Positions 51,901 through 64,000 of a stretch of DNA of 64,000 nucleotides are shown in pieces (the stretch's first letter is position 1; each line of letters starts with the position of its first letter). The stretch spans positions 372,001 through 436,000 of the forward strand of contig WBMV01000852.1 in NCBI GenBank assembly GCA_013396655.1. Reading direction: 5' to 3'. The position numbers and the translations under genes were made by a program. Under the pieces are notes generated by a model. The model saw nothing but the letters and a program-made list of their open reading frames with translations, did not search any database and had not been told where the DNA came from. The DNA is from Campylorhamphus procurvoides (Eukaryota > Chordata > Aves > Passeriformes > Dendrocolaptidae).

Positions 51901-54900
51901 GGCTGAAAATTAACTTACCTATTTATTAACTACATCTATCTTTATTATTGTTGTATGACACCAAAAAGTGTTCTTGGCACTTCACAGATGTGCACAGAGG
52001 ATGTGAGCTGGACTGCTCTGGCACTGTTTTATTAAGACCACTCGGCATTTACATCTCCCAAACCAGGAACGAAGTCCATCCTTTGACAAACTCTCAGTCT
52101 AGATAGGCCCAGTCAAAGAGAGTGGTGGGGAAGAAATGAGCTGCATGATTGGGATTAATGTTGTGATTCAGGAATACCTCAGTAGTTCCAGAAGACACTT
52201 CCTTGCTTCTTGCAGACCCCTGCCCTGTGGTGTTTTGTGTTTTGGCAACAGTCCTTCCTCTTGTGTCCTATTTTGACCAAGCAATGGGTGAAAGGTAACT
52301 TAAAGAGAGTAGAGGCAGTCATAGTGAAGGAGATGACACTGACAAAGTTCTTTAGCAGAGACACGAGAAGGGAGACACCCATCAAACCAAAGCTGAAGGA
52401 AACAGACCTGATCAACTGGTTGCTCTCGACCACAGCTATCTTAGCTACAACTATGTGTTTTTTCAAGACTTGTCGCTGTTGGACATGGGCAATTCTATCT
52501 GCAAACTGAAGTTGCCCATATAAAGAGCTACTCTCTGTGGATGCAAGGAAGGGAGATACTACTCCCTCCTTATAAACCTGAGGGCTACACAAGTTGATAG
52601 CAAGTTATTTGCATCCCTGGCTTATCTTTGCCAGCCTACAATCAACATTGATAATCCTGTGCGCTTCCTGGAAAGACAGGATGTCTATGGAGTGAAATAA
52701 CATGGAATACAGTTGTAATTTCAAGATAATTTTGATGAAAAATTGCCTTAAGCAATATATTTGCAAATTAATATAAGCCTCAGATAATATTTCAGTAAGA
52801 TAGAAAAGTGCCAAGCAACCTGTCACCAAAAAAAAAAAAGAAAAAAAAAGACAGAATGAATGAAATGTTTCATTTCAATATTTGTCAAACTACAAGTTTT
52901 GAAATTTTTATTGGAAGTGAACATTCGTGGGTTTGAAATTCACGCCCTCCTTTCTTTTATCAGAAAGCTCAAAGTGAATCATGTTTTTTCATCCCCAAAC
53001 AATTTTATTTTCAAACTTTTCTAAATGTCAGGCAGGCCAGAAAAAAAAAAAAAAGTAATTTGCGGAACTGAGATGTGGTTACTGAACAAAGTGTGTTGTG
53101 ATGAGGTCCTGAACACTGGCCCACAAGTTCTGCTCTGAGTTCAATGTATGGCACATGTAAGGTGGGTGATGAAGGTAATTCTGTTATCCTGTCATTCAGT
53201 CCTGCCAATTCTCCTAAGTATTATCAACTAATGTGTGACAGTTATAAAGTGGATTATAGGGTGGACTGTCTGATACAGCTAAGCTGAATCCATCAAACAT
53301 GTATCACTCAGACTCTCAAATTGGACAGAACAGTCTGTGAAGCTGCGAAAAAGTAATTTGTCACATTCTGCTCACACCTTTCCGCTGCTTGGTGTGTCCC
53401 TTGTGGTCCCCTGCTGCCATTTAGCACGCTCATTTTAGCGGTGTTTTCAAGATGTAATATGAAAATTACCAGACGTTATGAAAAGGTCAGCTCTGTTAGA
53501 CTCACAGACTAAGTAGGAGGAATGGAGATGTTCTTAGGATATTCATCATCTGTCATTATATCTCATTAATCATCCCAAATAAATCTTGGACTGCAGTTCA
53601 GTAGGGAGTGTTTGTCCTACAAATGTCTGGGATAGGTGCCATTTTTGCTGTATCTTTCTGATTTTTCCATTGGGTTAATAAGGAGATTCTTACTGTGGCA
53701 TTTTGATTATTGTGAGTCTAAAACACATGCAACCATGTTACCTCTATTAGAAAAAGCTGAACAGAGAAGAGCTGTGTAGAAGGGTGAGAGCTGGCCTTAG
53801 TGAGCAGCAGAGCTGTCTGGATGGGGAATTACCTTCATGCACAGTTTGCTGCTGAAACCAAACTCAGCAGTTTGACAAGCTTCAAAAGATCCAAAAAAGA
53901 TTTTTGATGGTGTCAAAAATGTTTGACAAGCTCTGTCTAAAGAAGGCATTAGACAGCATAATGATGGAAGTATTTAACTGCCTGGCACAGCCCAGTCTGC
54001 TGCTCCCAGCAGAGATGCAGTTTTTGTAAGAACTTCCTACGAAAGGACTGCTGAAGCCAAAATGGGCTTTGCACAGACAGATTGGATGGGGTGAGCCCTT
54101 CCAGAGGAGTTTGAGTGAAGTCATATACCTTGTATCTGGGCTTCACAAGCAAATTCCAGACAACAATGTGGAGGGGGAAGGAATATATGCAACTGAAATA
54201 TTACGCTTGTTCCTGTAGAGCTGAGGAACCAACACACACTTCAGCACTTCAATACATCCTTTTAAAAGGACCATGCAGATCTTGTCACTTCAGAGAGTTG
54301 AATGTTTGAATGGGTTAGTGATAGTGTACTGGAATACAGCCAGTGTTCACGAGTTATCCTCTTATTAATTTGGAGATTAGAAAAAAAAATGCTTTGTGCA
54401 TTCTTAATACTTGCCTTCAAACCTCAGATGTGAAAGTTTAAGAGTTTCTTTTTGTTTTCTATATTTTGATTGGGTAAAGGGGAATAGAGGTACCAGATTT
54501 ATTGGAACTGCACGTTTCTTTTACTGCCCATTTAAATGGTCCAGGCTCTTCACAGGTGGAAATGTGCTGCTGCATTTAGTGAAGCTGCTATCAATGGGTC
54601 ACCCAGGAAAAGTGAGATCTGGAGACTTGTGTTACAGTTTTTATTGTTGCAGGAATTGCAAGTTTTGCAGAGAACTCATTAAAGTGATTGCCAATGTAGG
54701 TTTTTTCTAGCTGACCTCTCAGAATGATGAGAATAAACCGATAATCTTTTCAGGTTCAGATGTTTTTTCGAAACTAAAGGAACAGATTCCCCTCTTGTGT
54801 AAACAGGGACAGATGTATGTTAGATAGCTAGAGTTATGCAATTCTGCTCCACTCCAAAGGTTGTCCTAACTGTTTGCATGGCTGTCTCCTCCAGCAGAGT

Positions 54901-56311
54901 AAAGCTGGTGATGAAACATCAGGAAAGACAACGAGTGAGACAGGTTGGCCTTTGACCGGTATTTCAGCTCAGCTTGTGTAATGAGATGGTCATCTTGTGC
55001 AAACTGCTCTGGAAACACCTGCACTGGTTCCTCATGTCCCTTTGCTAAGTTGATTTTCAGTGTTCCTCCCACACACATGGGGCTTCCATGGGACAAAGCC
55101 AAGTGGTGAAAGAGAATGATTCTTCTGCCAGACAGCCTCTGGTCCTTGCCCTCACTGGCTGTGAATGGTCATAGGCAAGGAAGAAAAGTGTCCCAGCTCA
55201 TGATGGCACATCTTACAGGGTTGTAAGCTTTATTATGTGAAAAAATTCCCTAACAGAGGTACTGACAGAGGAACAAAACCTTCTGTGGGAGATTTGCTCC
55301 CTGGTAAGTTGGATTCTGGAAGTGTGGGCTTTGCAGATCCGGGCCACGGACCAACAGCACACATTGACCTCTGGGAGCAAAAGCCAGGACTCTGCAGAGT
55401 CTGTCCACTTCACCTAGGGGTTTCCTCACAGGCAGAGGGGCTTGGTCCATTATGACTTAGAGATGCCAAGGAATAGGAGCATCTTTGGCTTTGTCTAGAT
55501 TCGTCCTTTATTTTAAGTGCAAGAAGTTGGAGAAATATATTGGGATGGTATAAATGGGAAGCAGGAGGGCTCTGCTGATCCACAGCTTGGTGATGTGAAC
55601 ATGTCTTTGCCTTCTGTGTTCATAGAGATCCTAATGCATTAGTGTGTGCTTTCAGCTCAAGTAAGAAATGAATAATAATGTATTTTGTTTCCTTCTTCTC
55701 CCACAGACTTTGGTCTATTTTTATATGCATAAAAGTAAGATGAACCACATAGATAGTTTTTCAGTTCTTTCTCTATTTGCCATACTGCTGATAGATCAGT
55801 ACATAGCAAAGAGTTCATAACTTGGCTTTTTTCCTCCAGTATCCAGTATTTGTTTACAGAGATCAAATCTGTCATTCCAGATTAACAAGCAACCACCAAA
55901 CAACTTTATGATTACAATGGGAGCTCAATGGGTGTGGGGGTAAAGGGTGGCTGTGAACTATGGTGGGTTTTTTATGGATAAACCCTTTAAATAAGGGAGT
56001 GGTTTTAAGAGATTTCTTTCATGGGAGTTTCAAAGATGGCATGTTTCAAGTGTCTCAAGTATTTGTTGTGTGGAGTCTGGAAGGCAGATCTTTGTGTACA
56101 ATGCTTTGCAGTGACACAGGGGGACAGGACCAGGAGACCAAACCTGGCATCCTTGGCTGTGTATGAGCAGGTCCTGCCCTTGGGAGCTGCAAGGGCTGCT
56201 CTCAGCAGTGAGGGGTGGTGGGAGCAGCCAGACAGCTGGGCTGGATCAATCCTTTCATTGCTCAGCCACCTCTAGAGGGTGACAAATGGCCACACTGAAC
56301 GTTGTTACCAT

Positions 56312-56376
56312 AACTTTGTCATAAGATCCTGTCATAAGATTGTGTCATAAAGTTCTATGGCAACTTTGTCATAAGA
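56312..56376 (+). repeat. Degenerate 13-bp tandem repeat around GTCATAA
   Basis: GTCATAA recurs starting at 56318, 56331, 56344 and 56368, with spacings 13, 13 and 24. The 15-mer AACTTTGTCATAAGA occurs exactly at 56312-56326 and 56362-56376, and GTTACCA flanks both ends (56304 and 56383). The pattern suggests a small minisatellite with an internal shifted unit. Confidence 0.85.
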
Positions 56377-58730
56377 CTCCCTGTTACCAGAGCTCTTCTG
56401 GCACTCTTTTGCAGTGTCTTTGCAGGGAAGCTGTGAAACAAAATGAAGATTGTGAGAATCCCTTGTTCAGGGCTTTTTTGGATGCTAACACTTCACATAT
56501 AACCTCTAGAAAGTCCTTGTATGGCAGACTTTTGGAAGGGAGGACAATCTATTGTCTATTGAGGCAAAGAAGCTTTTTCCTGTACATTTGTTTGCTTCTG
56601 GACCAGATGAAGGCACTGAGTTTGGGCTTGAATGACCTCTGGTCTGGATTGGTATGATAATTCTTGTGTTGGGATGCATTGCAATGGAACAAAATATAGA
56701 ATTTTGCAAGAATCAAATGGTTTTGTTCAGTAAGATTGATGCAGACTTGGAAATCACATGAGGGCTTTGCAGCAGCATTGCTGTATGCAATGCAATTCTC
56801 TGAGTCAGAAAAAGGAGGTGAAGTCTGCCATCAAGTATGGAATGCAACTCAAAACCTTTTAAATCAGCAGAGGACAAAATATGACTGCTTTCCCTCCCCA
56901 TAACAATGACAAAAACTTTCAGCAAAACACCCTGTTTTATACATGGAATTAATAGTTCAAGAAAAAGCTTCACATTTCTGGAAATCAGAAGAGGGTTTTT
57001 GTCCAGCAGGATAATGAATCCTGGTAACACTAACAGGACAAAATGATCAGTGGTGCAGGGAGAATGATGTGATGTGCAGAGTTGTGAGTGCAGAGGAATG
57101 GCACCAGTCATGAATAAAAAGCATACTTTCAGGATTAATACATTAGATAGCCAGAATTGAAGGAGAAACTCTTTTTATATAGGGAAATGAAGGTGGGATT
57201 TGGAATGTGATGTCAGGAATTGTTAAATAAAATGCCACCCAGACATATCTGCTTTGTCAGCAACATCTACACGTCTCTTTTTCTTTTGTGAGGGACTGCA
57301 GAGATGCTTTTGATAAAATTATATATTATGGTGCTATTGCTGCATACAGAATGTGAGAGATGAGAGTATTTGGAAGGAGGAACAGAAATAATAAAAAAAT
57401 AAATATTAAAACCATCAGGACAGCCAAGCTGAATAAAACCAGCTGAGGACCTGACTCATTTTGTGATGTCTGTGGCATACCAGATGCATGCACATGTATT
57501 GTGCTTACTGCCCTGTGGGAGTAGCTGAAAGGAAGAAAAAAGACATTTCTAGAACAATACTGGCATAAGGCATCTATTATTACACTAACCCCCCTGATGG
57601 GTTATGGTTTTAGGGTAATTGTGTGGGTGTTTGGTGTTTGAAGGAGAAAGGAGAGATGCTGCAGTGAGTCACTTCTTCTTCCCCTCCTGGCTTTTGTACC
57701 GTAGGCCAGGCTGGTGGTATTTCAAAGCTTTTTGTCACTGTACCACAAAGACGTGCATTGACCTTTTAATGTATTTTAAGGTCACGTGGGATCATTTTGC
57801 TTCACTTGGCATAATCCAATCCAGCAAAAGTTCTCTGAATATCCTGACTGCCCAGGGTGCACCAGCCATCCCACATCGCCCCAGCTTTCCCTCCACCTAC
57901 TTGCTCTCCCCTCCAGCACAAGCAGCTCATTGATTCTGATGTCCTTTTCTTTTGGTCTTTTGGGGTTTCTGTTCTCTGTCAAGGACAAAAAAGCAGCCCA
58001 CTTAGCCGTGACTATGCAAGAGATAAGTCTGCAGTGTTGGAATTTCTGTCAGGATGCAGGTGCATGGGATTTTTCCTCCCAGTGGTGTCTTCTTGGAGTG
58101 TGCTCTGGAGCTGAAATCTTGGCCACAAGGAAAGCAAAGGGAAGGTTTCTATTAAGTCTAATGGGGATAAAGCCTTAGCTGATGAGGCAAACACATAAGT
58201 GATGTATTCTATTTCTACTCTACATGATTAATACGGGGAACCAAATGTCTGTATCAAATTCAGCGTCTGTTGTAGTTATGCCAAGTTTCAGGGCTCAGAC
58301 AGCTGGCAACCAGCAAGGAATTTATTTGGAAATACAAACCATTTGCAAATGGCCCTAATTCTTTTATTACCTTTCTTCATTTCTTAGCTATTTTTACCTC
58401 TCCTTTTATTAATTCCTATTATGTTTGCAAGGGATTTTTCACAATCATTTTGAGACACTTTGGTTTGTACTGCAGAGGAGATAAAGCCCTGCTTGGCTGA
58501 GGTGAGGAACTGAGGGATCCCACTGCACCTCACTGCCTGGCTCTTCAAAGGGAAGCTCTGATGCAACGTTTCTGTGTCCAGAGAGCAAAATGAGTCCCAT
58601 GGGAACAGCTTCATTTCCTCTGAAGTTTGGTGGATTTGGCAGTTCAGCATCCCTTGATTCACCAGCCTGGCAGAGAGCCGGGATGCCTGCAGAGCAGGTC
58701 AAGGCTGTCATAATTTCACTGTGGAACAAA

Positions 58731-58935
58731 CCCCTTCTCGGACGCTGTTTCGTAACAGCAGCCGGGCTCTTCCCTGCCCTGTGGAGGGGTTGGTCCCAGC
58801 GGCACACGGCAGCGAGGGGGTGAAACCCTGGCTCAGCACTTTCTGGTCCCCAGCCCCGTCTCGGCTCCCAGCCGTGCTCACACGGGCACGACAGCACTGC
58901 AGCCGAGCCAGCATCCTTGCTGCGGCTGCACAAGT
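58731..58935. promoter_or_regulatory. Short CpG-rich segment (mini CpG island)
   Basis: Counting by hand, 58741-58920 has about 67% G+C and about 12 CpG dinucleotides, roughly 0.6 of the number expected from base composition, whereas most of the window has very few CpGs. The segment is only about 200 bp, shorter than a standard CpG island. It could be a minor promoter, an enhancer, or the edge of a former GC-rich repeat. Open frames on both strands here (for example 58445-58933, -, 162 codons) are expected in GC-rich DNA and are not recognised. Confidence 0.45.
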
Positions 58936-59337
58936 GGAAAAAATATCCACGTGAGAAATAAACTTCAGTGCTTTGCTGCAGGAGGACAGCTGTGTGGTGC
59001 AGGGAAATTCACAGCTTGTCAGCCAGTGGTGCTGTTTCCGGGTCAGTCCTGCCCAGGAGCACCAGCTTGGACGGCCAGGGAGCTGCTGGCCCCCGGCTGC
59101 ACCCACGACCTTGGAAGAGAGTTTTCCAGAGGTTTGCAGCTGTTCTCTGCTCTCTTGCAGGGCAGGGGAGGGGGCTGTGGGAGGTTGATGCAGCCCCCTC
59201 TTATGCCACAGCCGCAGCCAGGAGAGCTGTCATGAGCCCAAACCTGCTGCTGCTTCTGCAAAACTGGAGCCTTCCCCAAGTGGCTGGAATAACTTATTTC
59301 TGCTGTGCAGTAGTGTCCAGGTACCCTGACCATGGTA

Positions 59338-59347
59338 TGGGTGTATG

Positions 59348-59380
<33 letters not shown>

Positions 59381-59466
59381 GTATGTATATAACTATATAT
59401 ACACGTATGTATATACATATACGTGTACATACAGAAACACACACACACACACATATATATATATGC
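59338..59466. repeat. Compound (TA)/(TG)/(CA) microsatellite
   Basis: About 130 bases of almost purely alternating purine-pyrimidine sequence: TA-rich units with interspersed GTATGTATA and ACGTGTACATAC motifs, then about nine CA units and a final (TA)n. Such tracts can extrude cruciforms or adopt Z-DNA and are usually highly polymorphic. The Tyr/Ile-rich and Thr/His-rich open frames through it on both strands are artefacts of the repeat. Confidence 0.95.
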
Positions 59467-62400
59467 ATCTTCTTTTGGAAGCCTGAATAGTAGTTCTGTA
59501 TGCAAAATCTCTAAGCCTATGTTAGACATTTATATCTTTAACCTTTCTGTTATTTCCTAAATCTGCACTGACTGCATGTTCCCAGATCTCTGAACGATAC
59601 TAGTGATAAAGAGAGAGATTAAATGCTGAGCTTAAGTGGGAACCAGGTATGCCTCCTTTATTTCCCACAACTGGTCATTGCCACAGGGCTTACTTTTGGC
59701 TAAAGCAACCCAAATAGGCAACACTGATTGTCAGGAGTGGGGATTTCAGGGTTCAAGTGGATGTTACATCAACAGAAGTGTTCTGTGATCAGTAGGGTAA
59801 ATATGATGGTGCCTGAGTCCATGGAGGTTGGTCAGCTGCTCACTGGTGGCTGTTGTCTGCAGGAGAACACTGTGGGTGCTGGTTCTGCATAGCAGGAAGG
59901 GACATTGGTTCCCCAGTTTTAGCTTTCACGCCAAGGGCTGCCCAAGTATAATTCTGTACTGAGAGGTCTCCTTTCAAGCTTCCCTCCCCATCCTACATGG
60001 TTAATTGGCCCAAGTTAGAAGCCTCAGGATATAAAAGCAAAATGCAAGCATGCCATGCATTGGAACTAGTAATAAAGAGAGTTAATTTTCTTTAATACTG
60101 GGAGTTGTTGGAGCTGAATGAAGTGAGAAAGCAGCTTAGAGAGTGTTTGCTTCAGTGTGTGGGAGGAAGGTGTGAAGGCTGTTTATTTACAATTATTGCC
60201 TTTCTGGAGAGCTGGTGCAAACCAGTGCTCCCTCACCCTGTTCAAAAATGAATGACAATCTTGGCTTTGGCTTTGTTGCTGTTTCACTTAACCTTTAAAC
60301 TTTACCTTTTAGGTAAGCCAGGAGTAATCAGTGAACCAAAACAGTTTGGACGTGTCTGGGTAAAAGCCAAACCCCTGAGCCTCAGCTTTGATATCTATTG
60401 CATTGGAGCACTGGCTGGTTTTGGTGCTCAGGGGTTTGCAGCACTTGGAGTGCCTGCTGAGACACCAGGTTGCTGCAGAATGCCAGGGCAACCCCCACCG
60501 ACGATTTGCATGAACAGTTTTTGCTAAGTCATCTCTGATTTTCTTATGTTCTCCTCAGAGTGGAGAAACAAGCTGTGATCTTGCAGATTTTTTCTATTTC
60601 ATCTGAGTGCTAGAGGTCCTGAAGAAGAACCAAGGGGTAGGGTCATTTTCCATGCACCCCACTGGACCTCCACCACAAAGACTGTTCTCACCCTGGGGAC
60701 TCTCCCCACCGTGTTCCAAGCACAATAGCCTGAAAAAGTAACTTTTCTGTGGCAGCCTCTTGTCCTGCCCTTCCTGGGGTGGTTTGTCTGGGGATCCACC
60801 TACCCCAGAAGCATCATTTGAATCTTTCCACAGGTTTCACTCTGACCAATGGGTTACAGAAACACCTAAACAAAGAAGAAATTCTGTGTATGTGTATAAT
60901 GAGGTGCAGGGCCTGTGGCTCTGCAGAGCATCTGTAACTGCCCAGAGCTACCTGTGAGCAGGGTTTAAATCCTCAGTGATGAGCTTGGCACAGTCATGAT
61001 GGATTTAAAGGTTTTCTGGGTGGGAAGAGTGAAGCAAGCTATGAGACTCTGACTTCAGGCTTTCTTCTGAGCCAGGTAGTTCCCTTTGAATGAAGTTTTA
61101 GTGCTGGATGCTATTTCTGAGAGCTGAGATTGCTGAAGATTTCTCTCAGCATCTAATATGAGCAACTAATTTCTCTCTGCTGGGCCTCCTTGGGTGACAT
61201 GTGTCAAAAGGGACACAGTGGTGGGGTAGGGTTGTTCTACCTTGGAATAAGCAAGTGTCCTGCAGATTGTAAGTTTTTTGCTAAGAAAAGTCTGGTAGAA
61301 ACATTAGTAGATATTTAACCATTGTGCTGTGCAATGCACTAAGCGCCTCATCTTAAGAGAACAGGCTCGGGGTGATCTTCAGCAGAGAGGAGTGAAACAG
61401 ATGCTAGAAGGAGATGGGAGAGAAATGCAGTTCAGTTTGGAGCCGCAGGAAAGAGCTATGCCCATGACAGTAAAGGAAACTGAATTCCCTCGGTACATTT
61501 GTTGCCCATGGCTGCAAGTGAAAAGGTGTTCTGTTACATTTATGCCCTCTCTGCTAGTCATTTATCCAATTTTCACCTCTTCTTAAGCTGTCAGCTTTAC
61601 AGCACGCATATTCACGAGTAAACACTGAGCTCGCAGCTTCTGTGCTGTGAAAAATCTGAAAACTTGATGTCAACTTTAAAAATGTTATTCTGCAAGAAAA
61701 AGAAAAAAAAAAAAGAGGAAGAAAGGAAAAAGAAACGTCCACATCATCTCTATTTGTGGAATTAGGAGTTTAAATCTATGACCAACTTATGTTAGCTCGC
61801 TCAGGATGAAACCAAATCAAGAGTGTTACTGGTTTTAACAACATGCTGAGATAATGTAGCAGAGATGTGGGTGCCATCATTTCTTTGCAGAGAACACATT
61901 AAAAATGGGTATTTTGGCTTGCACCACAATGCTGCATAATGACAGTGTTATGTGTGTGCCAGCAATTCAATGGGATGCTCCTTTCTTTGGATCACGTATC
62001 TGTTATCGCTCCAGACAATGAGTATCTGATACAAAATAAAAGTGATGGATGCCAAGTGAACCAGTGAGTGGGGAGAAGATCCTGTGGTTCATTGACTAAC
62101 CAAATTACTTTGGGGGTATTTAAATGCATCTCTTGCTTTTTATTCTGCATGGGCTATTATAGATGAATTCTGTGATGATTCAGCCTTGGAAAAATTAACC
62201 TGTTCTGTTCCATGTGGAATGCTGGTGATTGCAGGAGTGTGATGATTATGGTGAGGGATTGTAATGAAGTTTCCAGGATAAAACAGTTCTAGGTCTGGAC
62301 CAGGTAAAGATTTTAACATTTATAATTTCATTTTGTAGAGCAGTGTAGCTGTTTATGCACACAAACGGAGCTAAAACTGAGGAAATATGGGCTGAACTGC

Positions 62401-64000
62401 ATAGGCAGCAAACAGTGTGCACTACAAGAATGCATTCACTTGGCTTTATTCCCCATTTCACTGCTGGGTTTGCCATTCCACCACAACAGAAACAGAGGCG
62501 GATTGATGAGTTTGCTGCAGGAAAAGCAAAGCAGCTGGTAACTGAAGCAGGGAAAATCCTTCACCAAGTTATCTGTAAATAAGTAAATAAAACCCCAGAT
62601 TGGCTTTGCTGGTGTTTGCACCCATCTTGTATTTTGTTCTGAGGGGATTGTAACAGATCAGTTTTGTTTGCAAAGACTTTGGCATAAGCAGGGAATTAGA
62701 GGTCGGTGGCAAAGAATGTGCATAGAAAAACATTTTGAACTTTTACATATAAATACACACAATGGAAACTTTTTCTAAGCGTGGCTAAAACAAGACACCA
62801 CCAGCTGTCTGTATCTTATCCAAATTAATGAACAAGGTCTGCATTTCCAGTATCAAATACCAAATTCCTTATGAACAGCTCCAACTGTAACAAAAAGTAT
62901 TCAGACTGATGGTAAATCAGTTTGGAAAATCTGATGCTGCTTTTGGACAGTTCATAACCAGAAGAGATCTTACACTGTTCAATTGATCAACTCGACCTTT
63001 AATACAAACTTACAGAAAACAGAAGCCATCCAATTATCAAGAAAACTCTATTACCTACCAATATAAATGAATTTCTGAACAAAAATCTGTTTTAAAATGA
63101 AGTTTTATATTGCCATACAGGGTGCACAGACAAGGGCAATGCAGGGGCACTTTTGAGGCACTCCAAGGTTTTTCTGAGAGGTGTTTGCAGCTGAATTTTT
63201 CTGCAGGCAGCTTGTTGTTGTGCAGAGACTGTGACCTGCTTGCTGTTGCCTCAAATGAGTTTATGGTTGACCATGAACTCTTTACGATGCTTGGCTAAAC
63301 CCCATCAACTAGTTAACCTGGAAGTGCTGTGTGCTCCTCTGCAGCTGTTGAATTAAGATGATGACAAAATAAAGTTGAACTTAAAGACATCTGGGAGGCT
63401 GAGGAGCTGAAAAGCATAAACATGGAGAATTATTTTTGCAGATATACAAGTATAAGCGGAAAAGTAAAAACCTTTAAATTGAATATGTGCTGTCAGTGAG
63501 GTGTAGTCAAATAATTATTGAAATCTAGGGAGTGGGAGACTGTACAGGAAAACAGGAATATTGGTTAGTGGGAGGCCAACAGGGGGCAATCGGATGCTTC
63601 CCTGCCCACAGCTGTAACCCACCTCCAGCCATTGCCATTAGCCCAAATTGTTGTCTGTTGGACTGTAAAGTGTTACATGTTCCATTTAATTAACATCTTA
63701 AATTTGATCTTGATGGTGTGGGAGCTCCTGGAGAAAATGAAACAAATTTACAACTTGTATTTAACAAAGGCAGCGTTTGCAAGGGGGTGGAAACCATCAG
63801 AACTGCCAGAAAAATCTTAGAAGTGTTTTTTTGGTTGTAGGGGTAGAGCCAGGAGGGGTCTGCGGGCTCGCTGTGCAGGGCTGGTGGTTCTGCCCTGGTT
63901 TTGGTGAGAGCCAGCGTGGGTGGGTGATGGTCTCACTCCATACGTGCAGCCCTGCCTGTGCTTTGACCTGTGCTCCAGGTGCTGGGTTGATGTCACACCA
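59467..64000. other. Unique sequence, no gene recognised; GC rises at the right edge
   Basis: No open frame exceeds about 91 codons and none is recognised. A 75-codon open frame at 62355-62582 is followed within a few bases by AATAAA, which is discussed as a finding. The last 160 bases (63841-64000) are clearly richer in G+C than the preceding 2 kb, which may mark the approach to a GC-rich feature beyond the window. Confidence 0.55.
61694..61735 (+). repeat. 42-bp uninterrupted polypurine tract
   Basis: Every base from 61694 to 61735 is A or G, including runs of about 12 A and several AAAG/GGAA units. It is the longest pure polypurine run noticed in the window and a candidate for intramolecular triplex formation. 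Confidence 0.85.

Larger units (their letters stand above)
36980..58444. other. Unique sequence, no gene securely recognised
   Basis: A 10-bp hairpin AAAGAATTGC/GCAATTCTTT (37085-37110, 6-nt loop) lies just beyond the CR1 end and is of chance size. C-runs at 37455-37470 give three G-runs on the minus strand. Weak exon-like (45539-45692), pyrimidine-rich (44681-44812) and conserved-element-like (42750-42960) segments are listed or discussed separately. A-runs occur near 52828-52849 and 53041-53054. Open frames stay at or below 137 codons and none is recognisable. Confidence 0.6.

Noticed and set aside
58968..59529. Long overlapping open frames on both strands (172, 141 and 99 codons)
   Set aside because: They combine GC-rich DNA with few stops and the TA/CA microsatellite, which translates to Tyr/Ile and Thr/His repeats.

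Overview
The window looks like single-copy, gene-poor vertebrate nuclear DNA, most likely from a songbird (Passeriformes). Two retroposons carry that call. One is a 5'-truncated CR1 LINE of the bird type at about 36,611-36,979 (+). The other is a tRNA-Ile-headed SINE with a CR1-like tail at about 22,881-23,028 (-), which matches what I remember of the passerine family TguSINE1. The sequence is AT-rich by eye, CpG-poor, full of short homopolymer and dinucleotide runs, and has stops in all frames every few tens of codons, as expected for a large intron or an intergenic desert.

I recognise no protein-coding gene. The longest open frames (about 140-178 codons) do not resemble any family I know. 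They show no tandem exon structure, and their number and length fit chance in 64 kb; several run through simple repeats. There is no rRNA, no intact tRNA, no CRISPR array and no bacterial-type operon.

Layout: 1-22.8 kb is AT-rich unique sequence with a few relics of what may be an old amniote hairpin repeat, a G-rich tract, an 11-bp tandem repeat and an unusually perfect 12-bp hairpin. The SINE lies near 22.9 kb and a TA/T microsatellite near 23.4 kb. From 23.5 to 36.6 kb there is unique sequence with a G/T-rich block at 28.1-28.3 kb. The CR1 copy follows at 36.6-37.0 kb. From 37 to 58.4 kb there is unique sequence with a weak exon-like segment (45.54-45.69 kb), a long pyrimidine tract and a degenerate 13-bp repeat. 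The 58.4-59.5 kb part is the most distinctive: a short CpG-rich segment followed about 400 bp later by a 130-bp alternating purine-pyrimidine microsatellite. The rest is unique sequence with a 42-bp polypurine run and rising G+C at the right edge.

I found no convincing undescribed biological system. The findings are modest structural or candidate regulatory signals, each with a decisive check.
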